The translations under genes and the position numbers were made by a program. This document shows, one piece after another, positions 35,401 to 41,965 of a DNA stretch of 64,000 nt; within the stretch, counting starts at the first letter, position 1; every line of letters begins with the position of its first letter. The DNA is taken from assembly GCA_021292105.1 (NCBI GenBank), contig CM037861.1, positions 50,804,920-50,868,919 of the forward strand, given 5' to 3'. The notes under the pieces are model-generated. The model worked only from the letters and a program-made list of their open reading frames with translations, ran no database searches and was not told where the DNA came from. This stretch comes from Anadara kagoshimensis. Taxonomy: Eukaryota; Mollusca; Bivalvia; Arcoida; Arcidae.

Positions 35401-38264
35401 GTATGTAAAATCCATATGTCTACAGCTGTCCAGAGCACAGGATAGCACGGTCTATAGGTCTACAGCTGTCCAGAGCACAGGTAAGCACTGTCTATGGGTC
35501 TACAGCTGTCCAGAGCACAGGTATTTACTGTCTATAGATCTACAGCTGTCCAGAGCACAGGTAAGCACTGTCTATAGGTCTACAGCTGTCCAGAGTACAG
35601 GTATGTAAAATCCATAGGTCTACAGCTGTCCAGAGCACAGGTAAGCACTGTCTATAGGTCTACAGCTGTCCAGAGTACAGGTATGTAAAATCCATAGGTC
35701 TACAGCTGTCCAGAGCACAGGATAGCACGGTCTATAGGTCTACAGCTGTCCAGAGTACAGGTAAGTTCAACCTACAATCAACAGCTGAAATCAACAGTAT
35801 GATTTGTAGCACAATGGATAGCTTCTTGATTCGTTGTGTCTTTGATTGGTCGTATGTGACGGCTCACTTTGCTATGTTATGCACCACCTTCCAACTCCCA
35901 CCAGGGACACATTCTAGTATGAGAAAGTCTTAGTTCATTTGTGGCAGCTTGGTGGTTTTCTTCACCATTCCAAAAGTGGATGCCTCCATAAAACATTTTT
36001 ATCTGGGATGAAAAACAACAATTCCAACTACATGTAATTCATTATACAATGTGTATATTGCATTTTTCATTTCAATGTACAAATGTGTGATATTTTAGTT
36101 GTATAGTTCCCAGCTATTAGTGTTGATGTCCAATGTAAAGGTTTTGATCTACATAATGTACTTCTTTATATAATGGTGGGTTGCTCTGTTTAGTTTTTCT
36201 AACACCTCTTGTGTAATTGTAGGTCAGAAAATTGGTTCAAAAGGTGGTGTCACGTGACGCTGTAAGTTACCGCAAGTTAACGGACAAACCTCTACCAGGA
36301 CAAGGGGATATGAAAGAAGAACCAGTTAAAGATGTTAAAGAATTTGATATAGAAACTTTAGCACAAGGTAATTTTATTCTGCAAATACTTACATACTATA
36401 TACATATGACTGTATATTTGTAGCTAGTCTTTATAAAGTGTTGAAGAGTTTATTTAACAATGCAGGTCTCAGATAAAACACTTGGCTGCACACCGTGACC
36501 ATGATAAAACAGCCCAGCGATGAGTGGAAGTCTATTCACACTTGGCCCAGTGCAAAGTAGATTATTTGCTGGATGTTGTACCTGATTCTAATTAAAGTGT
36601 CAAAATATTCTAAGATAAAAAAAAATACATAAAGCAAAATTAGTTTTGCTCGTGTTAAGTAACAAATACTTGGTGCCAAGTAAATAACACCTGATTACTT
36701 GTCACACTGCCAAGCAGTTTCAATAATGTTATATGAGGCCTGCAATTGGTCAAAAAGTGTGAGATGTGGCAAACCATTTTTTGCTTCAGGAAAGTTGAAA
36801 CTCTTTTTGTACCTCAGGAAGGTGTGGATATTGAACACCTGAGGCACAGACCCCCAGTTTATTCATGTTTTTGAAGTATAAAAAGTGGATTATTTATTGA
36901 GAGTGCACAGGAGACATTATTGGTTAACATGCATGTAACTTATATTTGTAACTATGGCATTTGTGTAGTGGAATAAAATGAGGGAGGGGGTACTTTTCTA
37001 TCTGGCTACAAAAAAAATTCAGATTTGAAACAATGTTTGAGTGATTAATTTTATGTTTTAAAGATTTTATCTTTGGTACATGTTATATTTTTATTATTTT
37101 ATTTGTTCAGGTAATTTAGAGCTAACACAAAAAAGAGTCTCCACACCTGATAAAGGTGTTACTAAAGGTAAATCGACACAGAAAAAGTCTGTAGGTGATC
37201 AGGGAGATGATGGTACTCCATCTGATTTTGTTAACTACAAAGGATCCATGCTAGATATAGAGAGTGTGATGCAGAGAATGGAAAAAATAGAAAAAACAAG
37301 AGAAGAAATGGAAAAACAAATGCAAAATCTAACTAAAGAGAAAGGTATAAATTGTTAAAATATGAGAATTTAAACAAACTGCGAAATCATTAATTTTCAT
37401 GGTGTCCAATTTTCATGGTTCTAAGAAAAAATGCCATTATATGAGGTGGTAAATTTATTGTTTGTAGTTACTGTATATAATAATAGGTTTGTATTTTACA
37501 CTATTTCATTGACATGGGAGTCTGTTGGTCAATGCATATTTAAAACAACAAAAATTGGGACAAAATTTCATTTAATGATTTCACAGTATTTAAGTTTTGT
37601 CATGAAATCCTGGTTTCTATTTACATTGTTTCATCTTTCAGTGTTTTAATATCTGTAGCCCCTATTTCCAATTGCAGGCTAGATTGTGTCAGCCTTTCCA
37701 GGTGAAAATTTACTTCACCATTAATTGTTGGAACTTGATTGCATTTGTTATATCCAGCAGCAATATGACAGGAGCATTATCTTTTCATATCTGCTACTCA
37801 TTTTTTTTTGACTGTCCATTTCTTGTACATAATGCTAGAATTATCTTATGTGTTTGTTATCAATGTTAATGATTTTGAAAACCATGTTTACTTAAGATCA
37901 AGTATGAATTTGAGTGTTTTTGTTCTGCAGTTCTCGAGTTAATAACAAAAATATGTTTTAGAAAAAAACCGAAATGGACCTTTTCCAAACTCAGAAATGT
38001 TGTTACCTATCCCAATAAATTTACAATTATAGAAGCAAGTTTTAGTTGAAGCTTGCTAATCATCTGGTATCATTAAAGTTCTGTGTTGTTTTATATGAGT
38101 TTTAATTTCACTTCACAGAATCCTTGAAGAAAACGTCTGAGACTAAAGAAGAGGCGTGTCAGAAGATGACAGCAGAAATTAAACAACTTAAACAGAAACT
38201 TCTAGTCCAAGAAAAAGTCACAAATAACTCTGAATCTACAAGAAAAAATACTTATCTGCTTTAA
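14375..38264 (+). CDS. CCAR1: CCAR1 orthologue (cell division cycle and apoptosis regulator 1), 21 coding exons
   Basis: CCAR1 proteins are nuclear co-regulators that bind Mediator and p53/nuclear-receptor transcription complexes and associate with the spliceosome. The conceptual protein is 1,129 residues as read, and about 1,156 if a one-base slip near its end is discounted. Human CCAR1 is about 1,150. In order it has the N-terminal start MSQFTGTKNPPWA, a Q/V/T/P-rich region (to about 165), an S1-like RNA-binding domain (QKQRVFTGHITKLHDNFGFV to VLPNQ, about 170-236), an R/S-rich stretch (about 290-350), a DBC1/Nudix-like domain (YTNLYIPSDFF to FAEVRY, about 372-550), a SAP motif (about 635-670), a LAIKA-like segment (YVLPDNPAILVHP to EIYKSL, about 730-795), a K/E-rich linker, an EF-hand-like domain (LMAFTYFDQNHTGYM, about 915-975) and a C-terminal coiled coil. 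All exon phases agree when exon 9 uses a GC donor. Start: ATG at 14375, in a short exon matching the family N-terminus. Confidence 0.95.
14892..15199 (+). CDS. CCAR1: CCAR1 coding exon 2 (GQV repeat region)
   Basis: It encodes EYMGAPAATNTMNPNTLNQG, then an imperfect run of GQV and TQV triplets (14945-15050), then a Q/T/P-rich segment ending LQQAQ. The donor CAG|GTATAC gives phase 0. The run comes from reiterated GGACAAGT/GGACAGGT-type units and looks like a coding minisatellite. Confidence 0.9.
15411..15511 (+). pseudogene. Duplicated 5' half of CCAR1 exon 3
   Basis: After an acceptor-like GTCTAG at 15405-15410, the sequence QQAQAALQSPAP through PQPSIAMP closely copies the start of the exon at 15538, but no donor is visible before the copies diverge near 15511. 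The offset between copies is 127 bp, so reading through would shift the frame. It is probably a non-functional partial exon copy. Confidence 0.7.
15538..15767 (+). CDS. CCAR1: CCAR1 coding exon 3 (S1-like domain, first half)
   Basis: The acceptor is TTTTGTAG. The exon encodes QQAQAALQSSAPPAAVIPQP, then VATVSYPSPR and QKQRVFTGHITKLHDNFGFV, ending DEDVFFQT. The donor is AAG|GTATGG, phase 2. It begins the S1-like domain. Confidence 0.93.
15880..16080 (+). repeat. Intronic dispersed repeat with GGCGGACGGACACAC
   Basis: CTCCCAAAATTCATCGGATT is followed by GTGTGAAAGTTTCATGAAAA, then GGCGGACGGACACAC and a terminal TACCCCCACTTTTTAAGCGG hairpin-like end. It belongs to a common type of mollusc intronic repeat; the family name is not known to me. 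Confidence 0.5.
16250..16350. repeat. Short tandem repeat, about 33 bp x 3
   Basis: Three copies of CATTATAACTTTTCCATTGA followed by ATCAAACTTGTT, in the intron before exon 4. Confidence 0.8.
16742..16856 (+). CDS. CCAR1: CCAR1 coding exon 4 (S1-like domain, second half)
   Basis: The acceptor is TATTTTCAG; the first base completes a serine codon. It encodes CVKGSIPKAGDRVLVEASFN and then PTMPFKWNATRIQVLPNQ, the highly conserved end of the S1-like domain. The donor is CAG|GTAACT, phase 0. Confidence 0.95.
17236..17386 (+). CDS. CCAR1: CCAR1 coding exon 5 (G/P/Q-rich linker)
   Basis: The acceptor is TTTACAG and the donor CCAG|GTAATT (phase 1). It encodes PGSQGQGIGKPGAPG through MPSSQGP, a low-complexity linker. 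Support comes from splice sites and phase; the sequence itself is poorly conserved. Confidence 0.8.
17878..18133 (+). CDS. CCAR1: CCAR1 coding exon 6 (R/S/K-rich)
   Basis: It encodes a G/R-rich start, FDRDREKKRDQARDRRERMD, then RSRSKSPPKK and PRYVVQVPKLSFDM. The arginine/serine-rich stretch and the PRY-V-Q-PKLSFD segment have counterparts just before the DBC1 domain in the family. The donor is AT|GTAAGT, phase 2. Confidence 0.9.
18578..18803 (+). CDS. CCAR1: CCAR1 coding exon 7 (DBC1/Nudix-like domain start)
   Basis: It encodes RYTNLYIPSDFFNANFSW, FPLVRPFQLGHHCNFHVLH and VLDPPDADHLYSAK, the diagnostic start of the catalytically dead Nudix-like DBC1 domain. The donor is AAA|GTAAAT, phase 0. 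Confidence 0.95.
18880..19110. repeat. Dispersed repeat R3 in intron
   Basis: GTGGGTGTAGCTAGCTATAC and CTCATTGGAAGTTCACATTT have relatives at 46978-47130 and 56330-56500, including the following AAAGTTTTACT/TTGTGATTGTGATTTG block. No coding content. Confidence 0.5.
19301..19538. mobile_element. MITE with GACCCAGTTGTT ends, copy 2
   Basis: It is the second copy of the element at 7321. The left end GACCCAGTTGTTTGAAGCTT matches the inverse of the right end ending AACTGGTC. It lies about 50 bp before the acceptor of CCAR1 exon 8. Confidence 0.7.
19592..19872 (+). CDS. CCAR1: CCAR1 coding exon 8 (DBC1/Nudix-like domain core)
   Basis: It encodes LEELYHKSCAMAQDP, HPTRLIHFLVGQKG, MAIGGPWSPALDG and LIKTAIRTTQALTGIDLSAC, ending TQ plus two bases of a tryptophan codon. 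The donor is TG|GTAGGT, phase 2. Confidence 0.95.
21012..21219 (+). CDS. CCAR1: CCAR1 coding exon 9 (end of DBC1 domain); 3' boundary uncertain
   Basis: The acceptor is TTACACAG. The exon encodes YRFAEVRYLRPEEMHKGR, VETTVIFLPDVWSC and TPTRIEWGTM, then YKKQLQKKLAAVSKDENSQ. The next exon requires phase 0. No good phase-0 GT donor is present: GCA|GTATCC at 21196 and CAA|GTTTAT near 21333 are weak. CAG|GCACTT at 21220 would be a GC-AG donor and gives the best family alignment. Without splicing the frame runs to a stop at 21349. Confidence 0.8.
21352..22960. other. CCAR1 intron 9, AT-rich
   Basis: No exon is recognised. About 22165-22300 holds a copy of dispersed repeat R2 (GGGACAGATCATAATAGTGA then GAGAAAGTCTGTTAGTT). 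The remainder is AT-rich without a signal I can name. Confidence 0.5.
23222..23299 (+). CDS. CCAR1: CCAR1 coding exon 10 (acidic linker)
   Basis: The acceptor is TTATCTAG. It encodes EEDEGGEIEGKLDPTHYSEL and DPKVMK, matching the acidic linker plus the LDPK-MK motif just before the SAP domain. The donor is AAA|GTAAGA, phase 0. Confidence 0.93.
23397..23590 (+). repeat. Dispersed repeat R2 in intron 10
   Basis: GTAGTATGAGAAAGTCAGTT, TGCTGAAGGTGGGTGATGTC and a tail CTTGACTGGAGTGTAAAACT match the R2 copies elsewhere in the window. Confidence 0.6.
24187..24321 (+). CDS. CCAR1: CCAR1 coding exon 11 (SAP domain)
   Basis: It encodes IIDLRKELESRTLSSKGLKS and QLIARLTKAMKTEQ, a clear SAP DNA-binding motif with the L-x-x-x-L-x-x-R-L-x-x-x-G-x-K-x-x-L-x-x-R-L spacing. 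The donor GTA|GTAAGT is strong, phase 0. Confidence 0.95.
24376..24710 (+). mobile_element. tRNA-derived SINE in CCAR1 intron 11
   Basis: It starts only about 55 bp after the exon 11 donor. The head reads GGTAGGTCATTTGGTAGATT and GGCTCGAACCCC, the body TGTATAATGCCATCAGCGCA, and the tail GACTGGGACGTTAAACACCA. The head has lost part of box A, so this copy is old. Confidence 0.88.
24725..24908 (+). repeat. Dispersed repeat R4 (AACCTGTCTATAAAGG family)
   Basis: AGAACCTGCCTTAAAGGTCG, then TTTAAAGGCC, TATTTGAACCTGTATATAAG and a terminal TTTATAGACAGGTTTGA. Relatives lie at 30150-30332, 31435-32910 (split), 62216-62400 and 62398-62587. Confidence 0.65.
25712..25792 (+). CDS. CCAR1: CCAR1 coding exon 12 (E/K-rich)
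   Basis: The acceptor is TGTTTTTAG and the donor GAG|GTAATA. It encodes SEQAAQSEEVKKNLAEAEEK then SEDKKKE, a charged linker downstream of SAP. Phase 0 at both ends. Confidence 0.85.
26406..26597 (+). CDS. CCAR1: CCAR1 coding exon 13 (LAIKA-like segment start)
   Basis: After an E/K/R-rich start it encodes YVLPDNPAILVHPNAVAKSG, KFDCTVTSLSVLLDYRPEDN and KEHSFE, a strongly conserved block. The donor is GAG|GTACAG, phase 0. Confidence 0.95.
26598..28809. other. CCAR1 intron 13 with G-tract and diffuse repeats
   Basis: No exon is recognised. Two blocks on opposite strands share a theme: 26985-27060 (TCGCCCTAAACTGTCCCAAA) and 27895-28030 (ACTTCTCCCTGTTTTGAAAA), perhaps one nested element. A run of about 19 Gs at about 27259-27277 is followed by GATGTATTG. 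The stretch 26610-28310 begins and ends with AGACCTGCCAACCC and its inverse GGGGGTTGGCAGGTCT, which suggests a 1.7-kb element with inverted ends. Confidence 0.5.
28810..28959 (+). CDS. CCAR1: CCAR1 coding exon 14
   Basis: It encodes VSLFAELFNEMLMRDYGFEI, YKSLVKAPEK and then a K/E/D-rich run ending NSK. The first half is highly conserved. The donor AAG|GTATGA (phase 0) is the start of a minisatellite. Confidence 0.95.
28960..29292. repeat. 39-bp minisatellite beginning at the exon 14 splice donor
   Basis: The intron opens GTATGAGGACTTAAAATATT. Units of about 39 bp follow, built from TGTCATGGTGACCATAGTCT and GTATGAAGACTTATAAT, roughly seven to eight copies, some shortened. Each unit repeats a GTATGA/GTATAAA donor-like segment. 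Confidence 0.85.
29654..29719 (+). CDS. CCAR1: CCAR1 coding exon 15 (small, less conserved)
   Basis: The acceptor is GTATGTAG and the donor TTG|GTATGA. It encodes 22 residues, VKALQPSYESELFVEWKIPP plus GL. Phase 0 at both ends means it could be skipped without a frameshift. It has no counterpart that I recall in human CCAR1, so it may be lineage-specific. Confidence 0.6.
30150..30332 (+). repeat. Dispersed repeat R4, degraded copy
   Basis: ATATCTCTATATAAAGATCA, TATTATTTGAAACC and GGCCTTTATAAATAGATTTC follow the R4 order. Confidence 0.5.
30885..30944 (+). CDS. CCAR1: CCAR1 coding exon 16 (K-rich)
   Basis: The acceptor is TTTATTAG and the donor AAG|GTAATG. It encodes EPVVKKKKLDEKDKKEGDKK, resembling the nuclear-localisation-like KxKRRK/DDKDKKE linker in CCAR1. 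Phase 0. Confidence 0.8.
31100..31300. mobile_element. Short TIR element related to 3843-4008
   Basis: The left end is ATCAAAACCTTGTTATAATG and the right part is ACAAATGGTGATGATGAATC then GAGGTTCTGG, parallel to the copy at 3843. Confidence 0.5.
31435..32910 (+). repeat. Dispersed repeat R4 split by an insertion
   Basis: The left half at 31435-31520 (AACCCGCCTTAAAGGTCACC to CCCAATTGTTCTGTT) and the right half at about 32815-32910 (TTATTTGAACCTGTATATAA to TTTATAGACAGGTTTGACTG) are the two halves of one R4 copy. They are separated by the tandem element at 31521-32813. Confidence 0.75.
31521..32813. mobile_element. Inserted element containing about 8 tandem units of ~146 bp
   Basis: It starts AGCTCATCTGAGCACAAGTG and ends near CCTCATGGCCCTCTTGGTTC. 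Inside, a unit of about 146 bp (GTTAACACTCTAGAGTCCAT, ATCTTCATATAATTTGTCCA, AAAGCAAGGTCAAGTTCGTA) repeats about eight times from 31600 to 32720. Elements of this look are widespread in bivalve introns. Its class is not clear. Confidence 0.75.
32995..33100 (+). CDS. CCAR1: CCAR1 coding exon 17 (K/E/D-rich)
   Basis: The acceptor is TTTTAAG and the donor AAAG|GTAAAA (phase 1). It encodes DTKIKKEKDDEKKTEGEKKE then a run of E and D residues. Accepted on splice sites, phase and composition. Confidence 0.82.
33637..33803 (+). CDS. CCAR1: CCAR1 coding exon 18 (EF-hand-like domain, first half)
   Basis: It encodes AKKDKDKKKEKKKYTTIEPA, LLMAFTYFDQNHTGYMLDKD and VEEIIHTIGLQLSRAQ, the conserved EF-hand-like domain. 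The donor is CAG|GTGAGT at 33804, phase 0. The last 23 bases of this exon are the first part of the 40-bp repeat that fills the following intron. Confidence 0.95.
33781..35763. repeat. 40-bp minisatellite spanning an exon end and its splice donor, about 50 copies
   Basis: Each unit reads GTCTACAGCTGTCCAGAGCA then CAGG and about 16 bases of intron-like sequence. The first unit is the genuine end of exon 18 and its donor. Thirty-three units follow in exact 40-bp register to 35100, then one unit of 37 bp, fifteen more of 40 bp, and a final partial unit ending CAG|GTAAGTTC at 35758-35766. Most units keep CAG|GT with GTGAGT, GTTAGT, GTATTT, GTAAGC or GTATGT; about six have CAGGATAGC and lack GT. 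Subtypes cluster in blocks (GTGAGT/GTTAGT first, GTATTT in 34440-34900, mixed afterwards), as expected from local duplication. Confidence 0.97.
35795..36020 (+). repeat. Dispersed repeat R2 after the splice-donor array
   Basis: TAGCACAATGGATAGCTTCT, TAGTATGAGAAAGTCTTAGT and a tail near ATCTGGGATGAAAAACAACA match the R2 family. Confidence 0.55.
36223..36367 (+). CDS. CCAR1: CCAR1 coding exon 19 (EF-hand-like domain, second half)
   Basis: It encodes VRKLVQKVVSRDAVSYRKLT then DKPLPGQGDMKEEPVKDVKE, continuing directly from LSRAQ of exon 18. The donor is CAAG|GTAATT, phase 1. Confidence 0.93.
37111..37344 (+). CDS. CCAR1: CCAR1 coding exon 20 (start of coiled coil)
   Basis: The acceptor is TTGTTCAG. 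It encodes a K/T/S-rich stretch, then VNYKGSMLDIESVMQRMEKI and EKTREEMEKQMQNLTKEK, matching the family's coiled-coil entry. The donor is AAAG|GTATAA, phase 1. Confidence 0.92.
38119..38264 (+). CDS. CCAR1: CCAR1 coding exon 21 (terminal), apparent frameshift near the end
   Basis: The acceptor is CTTCACAG. It encodes ESLKKTSETKEEACQKMTAE, IKQLKQKLLVQEKV and ESTRKNTYLL, stopping at TAA 38262-38264. At the six-A run 38243-38248 a shift of frame would continue with LSALMESKEHLNAMLASVTD and stop at 38342-38344, a helix-rich end like that of other CCAR1 proteins. A one-base deletion, real or from sequencing, is likely. Confidence 0.85.
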
Positions 38265-38457
38265 TGGAATCAAAAGAACATTTAAATGCCATGTTAGCAT
38301 CTGTCACTGATGCTCTCGGAGACAAGGAGAGGAGGAGGAGTTGAAGTTAAAAAAGAAATGATATAAAAACAAATGGTGCTAGTTAAGAAAATGTGTCATG
38401 AAATTTGTAAATTGTTGTAGTGTAATGCTTGAAATTTTAGAATGTACTTGTAGAAAA

Positions 38458-38467
38458 AATAAATAAA
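38458..38467 (+). terminator. CCAR1 polyadenylation signals (overlapping AATAAA)
   Basis: Two overlapping AATAAA hexamers lie at 38458-38463 and 38462-38467, about 115-200 bases after the two candidate stops, in AT-rich sequence. Confidence 0.75.
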
Positions 38468-38469
38468 AA

Positions 38470-40510
38470 TTTAAAAATGATTGAATATTTTATTTATTTT
38501 TGCAGTAAACCGCATTAGAATATGGGTTTATTTGGTTTATATTGTACAGCCAAATGCTTAGATGAGCTTTTACTACAATTCCCCAGCCATCTAGTGGCAC
38601 ATATTTCACATCATCCATTGTAGCAGGGATTTGTAAACATAATACATTTTAATTGCCTTCACTAAACTACTACTTGATAATAATGCATTTGTATATTACA
38701 GTAGTTTATTTAAATGAAGGGTGTTTAGTTTTGCACTAATTATGAGACTATATACCCATGGAGCCCCGTAAATTAGAAAATGATAAAAGTCTTCAAAATT
38801 AAAAAAGTACAAGACCTTTGAATTTTGATATCTTGATTTTGGTTTCTTCATTTGGGACCCCTATACCCAAGATTTTTACCAATAAGAAACATCCTACCCC
38901 AATCATTATTTTCACTTGCATTGAGTTAGTTCTGGGATATTGAAGTGAAGTAATGCCCAAGTCAAGATTGATTCACTTTATCAAGATGGTCAGTTCTTTG
39001 GATATATATACCTTTAGCAGCATCCTTAGGACAATTGACGTTTCGCTGACCATGCCCGCAATGTTCCGACACTGGCCGCCATCACGGTACTAAAGCAGCG
39101 TCAATGCAACTAATGACGTACTAGTGTCAGTGACGTCATTAAACAACACAATTCAGGTGGAGTTTTCATTCTTTTTGCATCTGATTTAAGCATGTCGGAA
39201 CATTGTGGGCGATACATCTTGTAGTGGGGCTCCAAACTGGAAAACTGTAGAATATGTTATCATCTTCAATAAGCATACAATAACCAAGGTACATACATGA
39301 AGTTTAGTATGGGTGTATGTTCATGCAGTTTAAAAAAAATCATTCGATTACTGTAATCATATTTCATTTCAGGTGTATTTATTTTTGAGGTATATGAAAT
39401 ATAGACATATCCATGTAGTTTAATTTTTGCGTTTTTATTTGATCAGCATAATATATTTTTCGATATTTATTTTCACTTAAAACAAATGATTGCAATATAA
39501 GCGAAAAATAAGTACTCTGGAGAAGAAAATATGTTTACATTAATTGTGTACATGTAATCCAAAAACTTTCAAACAACTAATTATTCCCTTAACTTGTCCC
39601 CATGTGTCCTCTGTCAGATCAGGTTAGGCAATCACTATCACATATCCAGTTAGGACAATGAGAACCGAGGGACAAACATTTAAGTAATTTCAGGGCTGTG
39701 ATCAATAGTCAAAAGTAATTACTCTCTTTTATTGCTGCTGTAATTGTCAAATCGTCATTAATAGCCATGTGAATTGTTTTTTGATATCAATCAAATGAAC
39801 TCATTATGTACCCTTGTTGGGTGATTAAACTGTTTAACTGAATGTTGAAGGAGAAAAAAATGTTTTTATAAGCCACTCTGTTCCTTTTAATAGGAATCAG
39901 TTCAGCACAAATGACCTACTTGACTTAATCTCATCTCTCCTGGTGGCACAAAATACATGGTGTTAAAGAAATAATTTTCTTTTCAAAGGATGGGACATTC
40001 TTACAAATTAAAAAACTCTTGTTACAAATGCTAAAGAAGTTCAAAATGTCATAAAAATTGAAATTTATTACAAACATACCATGCAAACTTAATTACTTTC
40101 CACTTGATTAAATGCATTCACTTTTAACCATAAATTTAAGAATATTGCTTAATACACCTGACACAATTTTAATTTCTACAAACCAACTGGTTAAGCTTCT
40201 AGAGCTTTGGGCGACCTTACTCAGATGACCAAACAAAACTAAATCCAAAATGCAGGCAGCGATTTGTTTATTTTTATTCAGTATTTATTTAGTATATGTC
40301 GTTAATTACTGAAATAGTTGTGGAGTTTTGAAATTGTACAATACATATACTTATATAGTACTAAATTATTAGTTTTGATAAGGATTTAAAGCCTATATAT
40401 TGAAGCAAAACCGACAGTTTGTCTTGTGTTCCCAATATCAACACAAGTAAACAACAAGTTTGAGACAATGCCCTTCAAGAAAGGCAAACCACACATACAA
40501 ATTAGAGTTG
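38470..40510. other. Intergenic region downstream of CCAR1
   Basis: No gene is supported. It contains a small element with inverted ends (39053-39210) and a palindrome-like block at 39358-39540 (TGTATTTATTTTTGAGGTAT to GCGAAAAATAAGTACTCTGG) related to the one at 56655-56870. The rest is AT-rich without recognisable content. Confidence 0.5.
39053..39210. mobile_element. Short element with 18-bp inverted ends
   Basis: GCCCGCAATGTTCCGACA at the left and TGTCGGAACATTGTGGGC at the right are inverse complements apart from one base. The interior is GC-richer than its surroundings and contains TGACGTCA-like sites. Confidence 0.55.
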
Positions 40511-40834
40511 TGTTTAGTAATGGTGTTTAACGTCCCGGACAGTCGAGAATATTTCATTTATATCGAGACTCGCCAGCTATAGACGAAGGTGCAGAAATTT
40601 TGCCTGTGGGTTGCGCTGATGGCATTATACATCAGGGTTCATTATTGTGACACGGGACCTCATCTTTTTTAAGTTCCCATCCGAAAGAACCGCGACTTTC
40701 ATTTCATAATGCCGAGTGCTTGGCGAATGAACAGTCACTACCCACTTTTAAGTCTCGAGTCGGACCCGGTCGGGGTTTGAACTCACGACCTCCCACTTAC
40801 GGGGCGAGCACTACCAACTGAGCTACCGCAGTGG
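40511..40834 (-). mobile_element. tRNA-derived SINE, near full length
   Basis: On the minus strand the head is ACCACTGCGGTAGCTCAGTT at the right end, with box B as TCGTGAGTTCAAACCCC. The tail (TTAAACACCATTACTAAAC) is at the left. Well preserved. Confidence 0.9.
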
Positions 40835-41680
40835 TACAACAAAATAGAAATATACTAGTATTGCCGACATGTATTAGCACAATTTATAGCAATATCATTA
40901 GTACTATGTCCATGTAATCTTTACTGACACTATTATGGTGTAGAAAAAATCTCAATAAAAAAACCAAGGAGATAACCCAACAACATGCAACAAAAGAGGT
41001 TGGCCTGGCATTATATTACTTGATTTTTGTCAAAGCCTTTGACAGATATGCCAGCCTACTCAAACTGAACTTTTACTGAATAAACGCGTATCGTCTCGTG
41101 GGTTAAAAACTGGTAATAAATGGAGCTAAATTGCCACCAACAGAAGTGATTTTTCGGTGTCCCTCCATCATCTTTACTGAGAACATTGTTACCCCTACGA
41201 AACACACCAATGACATGCCAGAACCCACGGGTGACAATCACGTTTCACGTGAGTTATGTTGATCACGCAATTCACACGCTTCGAAGGGTTGACGTTAGTA
41301 TAATAATATAATGATATCGACTGTCACATTTATGGTATTTACAGACTTAAGACCAATGTGTTGTGTATACCAAAATGTACCTCAGACAGGTGTAAATCAC
41401 ACATGATTGAGCTGCATACTCATTATTATCACACGGGTAAAACAAACGAGGTTGACTTTAGGGGTGAACGGTTCGGATTTTACTCATACAAAATGTATAA
41501 TGTATCATGATTACCATTCATGCAATGTTCAGACCGTTTTAATTTGTACACGAGGCACAGATAATAGAGGCTATATATCAAAACCAATTACACGCATTTT
41601 TTGCGGCATGTAGACCAAAACAAGAAGTATACAAAATTGTTTTTACATTTGATTAGGCTTTTATATTAAAACTCAATATT

Positions 41681-41960
41681 CAGTGGCGGATTTAGGGGAG
41701 GGGTTGCGGGGGTTGCAACCCCCCCCCCCCTTTGAAAAATTTAGAGAGAGAGAGAGAGTGAGATATTGACTGATTAAAATTATTTTCTTGGACCCATGGT
41801 CTCTGGAAGCTCGCGCCTTCGGCGCTCGCATCAAGCATTGATATAATTCTCACCCCCTTTAAAAAAATCATGTATAGTTCTCAACCCCCCCCCCCTTTCA
41901 AAAATCCTGGATAGTTCTCAAACCCCCCCCCCTTTCAAAAAATCCTGGATCCGCCCCTGA
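41681..41960. mobile_element. hAT-like short element with CAGTGGCGGAT ends and C tracts
   Basis: The left end CAGTGGCGGATTTAGG and the inverse of the right end, CAGGGGCGGATCCAGG, form the inverted termini. ATATT flanks it on both sides (41676-41680 and 41961-41965). Inside are two or three reiterated blocks with runs of 9-13 Cs. Similar CAG-GGGCGGATCCAGG elements are common in invertebrate genomes. Confidence 0.65.
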
Positions 41961-41965
41961 TATTA

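Noticed and set aside
33781-35763. CRISPR-like array
   Set aside because: The units are contiguous without unique spacers, and the genome is animal.
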